Source: Capsicum annuum (taxonomy: Eukaryota; Streptophyta; Magnoliopsida; Solanales; Solanaceae). Taken from it: a stretch of DNA of 64,000 bases. The translations under genes were made by a program, and so were the position numbers. The stretch is from the NCBI RefSeq assembly GCF_002878395.1, contig NC_061121.1:130056559-130120558 (forward strand), read 5' to 3'. How positions within the stretch are numbered: position 1 is the stretch's first letter; each line of letters opens with the position of its first letter. Below the pieces are notes generated by a model that had not been told where the DNA came from, made no database searches, and saw nothing but the letters and a program-made list of their open reading frames with translations. Below are positions 56,222 to 64,000 of this stretch, one piece after another.

Positions 56222-57950
56222 TGGTAAGACCAAAATTAGGACCTTATCGTAATAGGCATCTCAAGTACGACCAAGACCAGGGACCACCCCTGTTACCTAA
56301 ACTAACCTCAAAATGCTTACTTTGTGTTGGATAAATTTTGAATATATAACAAGATAGCATTTATAACAAGTCTAGACTCTGGGATAGGTCTATAACCTTG
56401 ACCAACCCAAGTAAGTCCAATCAATCGATGTCCAACCAATAAACAAAACCAAACCAAGTATGAGTCTATAACATAACATAATAGAATAGAATAATCATAA
56501 ATTCAGTCCAATAGCATCATTACCAATGCCAATGCCAATACTAAGGCTGACACCACTACCAACACCACATAGTCTAACCTATAGTAGTTCCACAAACCCT
56601 CTAACCAAAAGTAAAACAATATTCAATTAGGACATGGCCCCAACCATAGCCAAAACCAATATCTATAAAATGACCAAAGTAAGAAAAGACCTCTAGGATA
56701 TAAAATAGACCCTTTTAGAGTATGAAAGCTCACCACTTCAATCAAACCAAGTTAATCCCAAGTCCGAACACCAAACAAAAGGAGTAGAATGGTTGGTTCC
56801 TACATCACATGGGGATATAGCCACCCGAAGATGGGTTAGCAGGTGAACATTAGCAAGTACTCAAGATAAGGATGAATTAGTACCAACCTTTAAAACCAAG
56901 TTAACCAACTATATACATTCATAACCACACATACATATATTTAACCATGCTGGGAAAGGGAACCAGGTTTCGCATGCTTTTTAAAATTATTAACCTGGGT
57001 ATGTGTAGCTTAACCATTCTAGAACCACCCATGGGCTATATGTGTCTAGTGTAACCCCTTGAATGGGCCCCCATACATGTAGCCAAATGAACTGAAGCAA
57101 CCATATGAGTATGGGATTCTCGAGTACCCTTCGCTCTCCATGATAAATATGTAAAAGTGTAGTTAGGGGATTCTCGTGTACCCCTTAAGTGTTATATATA
57201 GTCGTCATGATTAATCCTCGTAATGGAAAACATGATTTTCCAATGACCGTCTATTGGACCCACAACTTCACGGTTAGCTATCACAACCCACCATTATTTC
57301 CTAGTTAAAACCATTACCACATAACCAAACCACTATTCTATTTATTATCAACCAAGGCTATATGAAGTGGTATCGTCATACTGACTATAGCTTGCAAACA
57401 ATGTCCTTAGCCATCCTTTTTAAGAAGAATGGATTCCCATGTACCCATAGATTATATTATTGAGTTGACTTGGGAGAAACCCTTGCACCCCACAAGTATA
57501 GTTCATTACATAGTTTGCCTGGGGTTCCCTTATACCCCACAAGACCTTCAATTAAAAAACCATGACAACTAAGATGTTACCATTTAACCATTACAAACTA
57601 TTTAAACCATTTAGGGTTCCATTACCAAGCTATACCATGCTATAGTTCCATTAAAAGTTCAACAATATAGTAAAAACATTCTCATAGGCATTTTTCAAAC
57701 ACATTAGGGGCATAGTGTTTCAAAAACCAAAACCAAGTACCAATTAATCATTCCCATGCAAAAAAGTATCCAAACACTATTAAAACATGAAAATCTATTA
57801 CTAAAACATGGGAAAACCATAACCAAGCATTTATAACCAAAACATCATACATATATTTGAAAATCCAAAACAATACAACAATTATGCCATGAAAACAATT
57901 TATAAAACATGCCTTTGGTTGGAACTAACAATGATGGAGGACTAATATGT
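56222..57950 (-). mobile_element. LTR K, distant relative of the E LTR
   Basis: Its plus-strand edge TGGTAAGACC at 56222 corresponds to the reverse complement of the E LTR terminus. The minus strand then follows the E LTR order: a GTGGTC...CTTGAG block near 56260, GGTTGGGGCCATG near 56640, the AGTGGTGAGC block near 56735, ATGACGATACCA near 57375 and GGCATGT near 57905. A repeated GTACCC/GGGATTCTCG word occurs at 57110-57550. The start of the LTR is not recognisable beyond 57950. It interrupts the D integrase. Confidence 0.65.
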
Positions 57951-58295
57951 CTTAAATTGAGAAGAAAATGAGAAGATTAAGGCCCATAATAGATGTCTTA
58001 GGGATGGCCCAAGAAGTTTATTTAGAGGAATAAACTTTTCCCGTGCTAATAAATATGCCAGCCATATCTAAAATCTGCATCATATCATGAGCATCTGTAT
58101 CTCTAAAAATATTGTACCCAACTACTAGCGCTCTCTAAAAGATCATTTGAAGTAATTAGTGAAAATTAAAACTCAAGATCAATTCATGTAACTGTAGATA
58201 ACTCTAAATATATTACCGGCAACTTAATTTTTGTGTGTACATCAAATACTTCAACTTTGTCAAGAGCCCTCATTATGAGCTACACAATAGCTACA
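57951..58295. other. Unassigned stretch before element I
   Basis: AT-rich, no domain, no match elsewhere in the window. It may be the eroded start of LTR K or genuine flanking DNA. The last five bases, CTACA, precede the element I LTR and are the predicted left target duplication. Confidence 0.4.
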
Positions 58296-58736
58296 TGTAA
58301 TACCCCAAAGTTTCCTACCTAATTTTGTCTTAAGAATGTCTAGTATTATCTTCCAAATTGAATAATGTTTAACAAGCTTTCCATCGATATATGATTTGCC
58401 CAAATTTAATAATCGGGTAAGAAGTTATGACTATTTAAAGTTCCTATCATAAAACAGTGCCAAATTGGTCAGCGTTGCGCTGCGCCATAACCTAAAATGG
58501 CAATTGTCCTTTTTTCCAGTGTCTCAGTATAATTTCTCCGCGCCTCGCCAAAACGTCCAGGTTATAAATAAAGTGGCAACGCGATGTCTATGCATCTCAC
58601 CATCCATAAATTTTCCAATTGTCAAATTCCAGTAACACGACGCGATAGTGACACGTCGCGCTCGGGGTCCAATTTGAGAAAATTTCACTAAAATTAAAAG
58701 ATGCATCCAGTGTTAAAATGGTCAATTTCCTACCCC

Positions 58737-58893
58737 TATTTAAACCCAATTACATGTGATTGAGCCATTCTTCACCCAAGATATACTAGTTTCTCTCAAT
58801 TTTCTCTCAAGAACAAGCTAGGGTTTTAATTGGGGATTCAATTTCAACAAAGTCTCTCCATCAATCTTCACTAAACCAAGAACTAAGGTATGC
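58737..58893 (+). promoter_or_regulatory. TATA-like box, leader and donor-like site in the I LTR
   Basis: CTATTTAAA lies about 60 bases after the word block. TAAG/GTATGC follows 145 bases later, at the same distance as in the A LTR. Confidence 0.5.
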
Positions 58894-59710
58894 GTTGTGT
58901 TGATTTATGGATTCCTTCCATCCATAAAGCTCAAGGGCCCTATTTTAAATTATAAATCATGACTATTATTTTGTGGATTGCTCAAGTTATGTGATGGTTG
59001 TTGTTTGTTTCCCATGTTGGGATCCTTATGTGAAATTATGAAAACTACGTTAGCATATTAATTAAAATCCATGAATTTGGTGGTTTATAATTTGTGAAAT
59101 TTGATGATTTAACCTATGCCTTAAGTTGTTCATGTAAGGTGTTTGATAAAATGCCTAAAGGGATAGAAATTATGCACTATAGCTAAATTGTGACCCAAAT
59201 GACAATGTATGCTTTAACCTTATGTTCAAAATGACTTCCATGTTATTCTTGTGTATTGAAATTTCTTGTAGGATTGCTCATGAGGTAGCCTTATGAAATT
59301 ATGCTATGTATCCATGCTATATTATTCACGTACCAAGCTATGGTAATCATATGCCTATGAAATATCTCAGACTATTCTATTATGGATTGTTAATGTTGGT
59401 CATGTTTTCAATAATGTCATGCCTTGTCAGTTTCCTTCCATCGAGTCCTGGGGGTACGTGTACTCAAAAAATATAGTTGTGTACCTAGATTTAGTATCAT
59501 GTTTGCACGGTATTCTCAGTCAAGCTATGGTCCATAGAACCCAGTCAGTCATATAACTCAGGAAGGCTCAGTAATTAAATAATCTCAATAGTATTCCATC
59601 AGATAATGAAACTCCATGAATTCAGTCTAGTCCCGTTCAGTTAATCATGCTTAGTGTCTAATCAGATGAGAGTAGGAATTAGCACCGATTGAACCCAAGG
59701 ATGGGAACTC

Positions 59711-59880
59711 ACCTGTTATATGAGGGTGTAATTCTTAGAAGCAATCCTTAATTTATAGAACTACATAGCCAGTCTAGGTTAAATATCATAGCCTATTGTA
59801 TGAGGGTATATGAGGTGGCTTAACCTATTATATGAGGGTTCCCACCATTTTCACTAGATTTACCTATTATTTGAGGGCTA
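59711..59880 (+). repeat. Four dispersed CCTATTATATGAGGGT-type repeats
   Basis: 16-base words at 59711, 59791, 59823 and 59862 differ at one to three positions each. The A LTR has three eroded copies at 12820-12945. Spacing is irregular, so this is not a simple tandem repeat. Confidence 0.75.
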
Positions 59881-60022
59881 CTCACAGATTGTCCCTACTA
59901 GTGTTGCGATATTGACACCCTTCGAATTTGGGTTACAGATTAGACCCCAAATTAGCCATAATGGTGTATTTGGGGCATGTCAGTTAGATGATCACTTTCT
60001 ATAGTTTAGTTACAGAATTCAG

Positions 60023-60099
60023 GACTATCAGATATAGTCAACTCAGAATAGTATAGAACTCAGCTAGTTCCATCAGATTTAAGACTGTCAGATACAGTC
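60023..60099 (+). promoter_or_regulatory. Pair of covarying hairpins in the I LTR
   Basis: GACTAT-CAGAT-ATAGTC at 60023-60039 and GACTGT-CAGAT-ACAGTC at 60083-60099, again exactly 60 bases apart, with the order of the two stem variants reversed relative to element A. Confidence 0.7.
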
Positions 60100-60775
60100 A
60101 CTCCTGTTATCAGTTAAATAAGTCATCAAAACTTAGTTATCAATCATGTTAGTTATCAGTTAATTCATGTTATCATGATCTTAGACATAGTTACTACGTA
60201 TTCATGCATCTATTCTCACGTTTATATTAGTCAGTTAGCTAGTATTGTTCATGCATATGAACCCCATGCATTCAGCCTACCTCACATGTATACCAGTATA
60301 TTCAAAGTACTAATGTATTTACACTATGGTATCTTATACCATAGGTTAGTGACATGAGTTCCAGAGCATCAGTAGATTATAAATATCAGCAGTCAGTCAA
60401 CAGTGAGCCCTTATCCTTTGAGGACAATATGATTAGTTATTTCATTATTTTAGTACTTGGTTACTTCAGTAGTCGAAGTTTGTTGGGGACATGTCCATCA
60501 ACTCCCTATTAAGACAGTAACATTTTATAGTCTTTTCAGACTACAGTATATTTAGATAGTTTTGTTTTTGGTATTTATACCCTATCCCAGATGTTATATT
60601 TTATCAAATATTATGTTACAGTTTGAACCTTATAGCCTTTCAATTTATGTTTCTGCATTATACAATATCTCATGTAGTATACAGGAATAAATATCAGTCC
60701 TAAGTTAGATTGTGGTCTTTCGGGGTCATGAGCACCATGTAAAGTTTCAGGAACCAGATTTGGGGTGTTACAAAC

Positions 60776-60789
60776 TTGGTATCAGATCC
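60776..60789 (+). promoter_or_regulatory. Element I primer-binding site (tRNA-iMet type)
   Basis: TTGGTATCAGATCC lies three bases after the LTR end and matches the standard TGGTATCAGAGCC site in all but one or two positions. It is the best-preserved primer site in the window. Confidence 0.9.
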
Positions 60790-60995
60790 TAAGGTTTAGT
60801 AGTGTCCTAGGAATTCTGAAAGCCGTATCTAGTAGAGTCTTGTGCATGGATGTGTTATGTGCCACATTTATGTAAAGGAGGCTATAAGATGTTTTAGGAA
60901 TAGTTTCCTATCTTTGAATATTTATGCCATGCCAGTGAGCATAATCTCAAGTCAATATCTCAGTCTAATCTATTTCTTCCTTTCTTTAATGGGAT

Positions 60996-62020
60996 ATGCC
61001 TCCTAAAAGAAGAAATAGGAATCAGTCAGCACCTCAGCCCAAAGAACCTTTGGGCGAACATGCTTCTCATGCAGAGTTTAGGGCTGGATTCACTACTCTT
61101 GCTCAGTCAGTTGCCACTCAAAATAAAGGACCAGATGTTATTTCAGCCAACCCAGTGGCCTATTCAGCTGCAGCTAGGATTTAGGACTTTATCCGAATGA
61201 ATCCTCTATTCTTTCTCAGATCTAAGTCAGATGAGGACCCTTAAAAATTCATCGATTAGGTTCAGAAGGTTACTGACATTATGGGGTGTTAGCTATTGAG
61301 AGTACTGAGATAGCTGCACATCAGTTGTAGGATGTTTCTCACACTTGGTATAAGCAATTGAAATCAGAAAGGTCAGATGATGCAGGGCCTATTGAGCGGG
61401 AGAAATTTGTCACCACATTCTTAGAGAGGTTCTTTCCCCTAAAGCTAAGAGAGGCTAAGGTGTTAGAATTCATCAACCTCGAGCAGGGCAACATGACGGT
61501 GAAATATTATTCTTTTAAGTTTACTCAATTAGCCAGATATTTCCCTCATATGGTTACAGATAACAGGGCAAAGAAGAGTAAGTTTATTTCTAGGGTGAAT
61601 AATAGTATGGTCAATGAGTGTAGTCTGCAATGCTAAATAGTGACATGACTTTATCTAGGCTTATGACTCATGTACATCAGATGGAGGAGCAAGAGATTAA
61701 GATGAGGAAGAATCAGAATAAGAGAGCAGGACAGGTAGTTTCAACTTTGCTCAACCTAAATGAAAAGGAGGAAATTGTTCTCAGTTTTATCCTAAGTCAT
61801 CAGTTCCAACTCTTTCTTCAACTAGTGCTCCAGCTCCTAAGTTCAGGGAAGGTAATAAAGATAGGGCACCAGGATCTAAGTCTCAGGGCTGTATTAGTAG
61901 TACCCATACCTATCCTCTTTTCTAGACTTATGGAAAGCACCAATAGGGTATTTGCAGAGCTAGTGGTGGTATTTGTTTCAGATGTGGCAAGCCAGTACAC
62001 AGAGTCAGAGACTATCCTTA
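60996..62020 (+). pseudogene. Element I gag with zinc knuckle
   Basis: Starts with Met-Pro-Pro-Lys-Arg-Arg at 60996, the usual basic start of this family. The capsid follows: Phe-Ile-Arg-Met-Asn-Pro near 61185, Asp-Glu-Asp-Pro near 61230, then the 93-codon stretch from 61358 with Glu-Lys-Phe-Val-Thr-Thr-Phe-Leu-Glu-Arg-Phe-Phe-Pro, Arg-Glu-Ala-Lys-Val-x-Glu-Phe and Glu-Gln-Gly-Asn-Met-Thr-Val. The zinc knuckle at about 61974-62018 reads Cys-x2-Cys-x4-His with the last Cys changed to Tyr. Frames change near 61290 and 61640 and again before the knuckle; stops include 61182. It is the only gag in the window with its own LTR, primer site and start in order. Confidence 0.85.
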
Positions 62021-62608
62021 GCCAAGTCCTCAGGGTCAGCAGAACCATTCCTCACTCAGTTCGGTCGCCCAAATCAGCAAGGTGCCGCTTCCCTCACTAC
62101 TAGTAGGCAGCGCCAAAATCGACTTTATGCTCTCCAGTCCTAGAAAGATCAGGAAAATTCTCCTAATATGGTTACTGGTATGTTTTATATCCTTCATATG
62201 CATGTTTATTCTTTACTATATCTAGGAGTTTCTTTGTCTTTTGTTACTCCCTATATAGCAGTTGATTTTGGAGTCAGTGCCAAAATTCTAGCGGAGCCCT
62301 TTTCAGTCTCTGCCCCTGTAGGTAAAACCATCATAGCCCGGCGGGTATATAGGAACTACCCGATTATGATATTTCAGAAAGTCACTTCAACAGACTTAGT
62401 CGAATTAGAGATGATGGATTTTAATATCATTCTCGACATAGATTGGCTTCATTCCTGCTATGCCACAGTCGACTACAGACATAGAATAATCCAATTCCAA
62501 TTTCAAAATAAACCTATCCTAGAGTGGAAGGGTAGTGTATCAACTTTCAAAGGTCATCTTATTTCCTACCTTCAGGCAGGGAAAATGATATCTAAGGGAT
62601 GTGTCTAA
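62021..62608 (+). pseudogene. Element I protease
   Basis: A 146-codon open stretch (62168-62608): Val-Ser-Leu-Ser-Phe-Val-Thr-Pro-Tyr-Ile-Ala-Val, Phe-Ser-Val-Ser-Ala-Pro-Val-Gly, Asp-Phe-Asn-Ile-Ile-Leu-Asp-Ile-Asp-Trp-Leu-His-Ser-Cys and Leu-Glu-Trp-Lys-Gly. The active site, normally Asp-x-Gly before Ala-Ser-Leu-Ser-Phe, reads Tyr-Leu-Gly-Val near 62218, so the catalytic Asp is gone although the frame is open. Ends at a TAA at 62606. Confidence 0.85.
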
Positions 62609-63355
62609 CATCTTTTTGAGTTAAGGACACTAGTTTTGAAACTCCTAGCCTTGATTCAGTCCCAGTCATAAATGAATATTCAGATGTCTTTCCTAAAGAT
62701 CTTCCAGGAATTTCTCTCGAAAGGGAAATTGACTTCGGCATCGATCATATTTAAGATACTCAACCTATATTTATTCTGCCATACAAAATAGTACCAGCAG
62801 AACTTAGAGAACTAATAGAACAGTTAAAGGATCTCTTAGATAAGGGATTCATCAGATCCAGTATATCCTCGTAGAGTGCACCAGTCTTATTCGTGTAAAA
62901 GAATGATGGTTCTGTCAAAATGTTCTAGACGACCGTCAACTAAATAAAGTCTCGGTCAAGAACAAGTATCCACTTCCCATCAGCTCAGAGTCAGAGAATG
63001 TGACATTTTAAAGACAGTCTTTCATACTCGGTATGGTCACTTTAAATTCCTAGTTATGTCCTTTGGTCTTACTAATGTCCCAGCAACTTTCATGGACTTG
63101 ATGAATTGGGTGCTCAAGAAGTACTTGGACATATTCATTATAGTCTTCATAGATAATATTCTGGTCTATTTCTGCAGTGAGCGTGATCATGTAGACCATC
63201 TCAAAATTGTACTTCAGACTCTAAGAAATCATCAGTTGTTCGCCCAATTTAGTAAGTGGAAATTTTGGTTAAGGTCAGTAGCATTCCTTGTCCATATCAT
63301 TTTTGGTGATGGCATTAGAGTAGATCTTCAAAAGACCAAAGCAGTAAGAAATTAG
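62609..63355 (+). pseudogene. Element I reverse transcriptase with motif A deletion
   Basis: The linker (Asp-Val-Phe-Pro near 62684, Ile-Asp-Phe-like near 62728) leads to the fingers (Asn-Lys-Tyr-Pro-Leu-Pro near 62962). At about 62979 some 70 bases are missing compared with element A (8441-8513), removing the Lys-Ile-Asp-Leu-Arg-Ser-Gly-Tyr motif with the first catalytic Asp. Downstream the frame is open again (63056-63355): Ser-Phe-Gly-Leu-Thr-Asn-Val-Pro and Val-Phe-Ile-Asp-Asn-Ile-Leu-Val-Tyr, where the second Asp of the box is Asn. The RT is dead on two counts. Confidence 0.87.
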
Positions 63356-64000
63356 CCTTGCCTTGTCTCTCCATTAGATGTCAGGTGTTTCTTGGGTTTG
63401 GCTGGCTATTACAGATGGTTTGTTGAAGGATTTTATTCAATTGCATCTCCTATGTATAGATTGACTCAGAAGAAAGTCAAGTTTTAGTGGTCAAATCCTG
63501 GCGAGAAGACTTTTCAGGAGTTGAAGACTCGACTCACCTCTACTCCACTCCTAGCTATTCTAGATGGTTCAAATGGTTTCGTAGTATATTGTGATGCATC
63601 TAGAGTAGGTTTGGGTTGTGTCCTCATGCAGTATGGTAAAGTCATAGCTTACGCCTCCAGACAACTTAAACCCCATAAGAAGAATTATCTGACTCATGAT
63701 CTTGAGTTAGCAACCGTAGTCTTTGCCTTAAAAATTTAGAGGCATTACCTATACGGTGTTCATATAGATGTGTTCATAGATCATAAGATCCTTTAGTATG
63801 TCTTTTCATAGAAAGATCTCAATCTTCATCAGAGAAGGTGGTTAGAGCTTTTGAAAGATTATGACATGAGTATCCTTTATCATCTGGGCAAGGCCAATGT
63901 ATTCGTCGATGCTCTCAGGAGACTATCTATGGTTAGTGTTGCTCATGTTGAGGACAGTAAGAAAAAGTTAGCTCAGGAAGTCCATCAGCTTGCTAGACTA
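63356..64000 (+). pseudogene. Element I RT thumb and RNase H (cut by window end)
   Basis: Continues in the same frame: Phe-Leu-Gly-Leu-Ala-Gly-Tyr-Tyr near 63391, [12 protein letters not shown] near 63584 (catalytic Asp kept), Thr-His-Asp-Leu-Glu-Leu-Ala and Leu-Tyr-His-x-Gly-Lys-Ala-Asn near 63880. Stops at 63353, 63485, 63737, 63794 and 63809. The rest of pol and the 3' LTR lie beyond 64000. Slightly better preserved than A in this part. Confidence 0.87.

Larger units (their letters stand above)
58296..60772 (+). mobile_element. 5' LTR of element I (2477 bp)
   Basis: Starts TGTAATACCCC and ends GGTGTTACA just before the primer site. Homologous throughout to the A LTR. It contains a CG-rich word block (58455-58675), TATA-like CTATTTAAA (58737-58745), a donor-like TAAG/GTATGC (58884-58893), four CCTATTATATGAGGGT-type repeats (59711, 59791, 59823, 59862) and the covarying hairpin pair at 60023-60039 and 60083-60099. 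Confidence 0.92.

Noticed and set aside
56516..56580. ACCAAT/GCCAAT-rich stretch as a satellite repeat
   Set aside because: Only a few imperfect short units; it lies inside LTR K and does not extend.
1..64000. tRNA, rRNA or other structural RNA genes
   Set aside because: No cloverleaf-like or rRNA-like block was recognised on either strand; tRNA-like similarity is limited to retrotransposon primer-binding sites.

Overview
This 64-kb window looks like plant heterochromatin. It is AT-rich and almost every stretch I can place is decayed LTR retrotransposon DNA. No host protein-coding gene, tRNA or rRNA is supported. The tRNA-iMet-type and tRNA-Asp-type primer-binding sites, the Tekay/Del-like pol order ending in a chromodomain-like tail, and 2-2.7 kb LTRs suggest a dicot; from family resemblance I lean to a Solanaceae (pepper/tomato/tobacco type) pericentromere. 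That last point is inference.

Layout (letters are my own labels). 1-922: a plus-strand gag relic. 923-1899: unassigned. 1900-7791: element J, minus strand (LTR at low coordinates, then pol tail, IN, RNase H, RT, PR, gag). 7791-13874: element A, plus strand (PR to chromodomain-like tail, then a near-complete 3' LTR). 13875-20010 and 49311-52710: the two halves of ONE minus-strand element (B/C), split inside gag by element E. 20011-49310: element E, plus strand, with an AAAAA target duplication. E's own 5' LTR is split at 21297/40658 by a minus-strand Tat/Athila-like element H with a GCTA duplication. The composite 'H interior + H LTR + E gag-pol' is then present twice in direct order (about 22.69-35.11 kb and 35.11-47.19 kb), a roughly 12-kb tandem duplication. 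31802-34031: a solo LTR with a perfect 5-bp target duplication, inside the first copy. 52711-56221: the 3' part of minus-strand element D. 56222-57950: an E-like LTR (K) in D's integrase. 57951-58295: unassigned. 58296-64000: the 5' half of plus-strand element I, same family as A, cut by the window end.

The relative order is readable: B/C inserted, then E into B/C, then H into the LTR of E, then the 12-kb duplication. Afterwards unit 1 lost about 1 kb and gained the solo LTR, and unit 2 gained a triplicated ~504-bp protease block. By eye, LTR-to-LTR divergence (about 17-20%) exceeds unit-to-unit divergence (about 10-11%), which fits this order.

Nothing here makes a complete functional polyprotein. 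RT, protease and integrase frames are broken by stops, frameshifts, deletions and lost catalytic residues. The most unusual signals are non-coding: a covarying hairpin pair in the A/I LTRs, family-specific palindromic word blocks just upstream of TATA-like boxes in every LTR family, a splice-donor-like site in several LTR leaders, a 98% identical inverted repeat of already dead gag DNA, and an RT-less gag-protease element carrying an extra domain and a conserved 3' hairpin.
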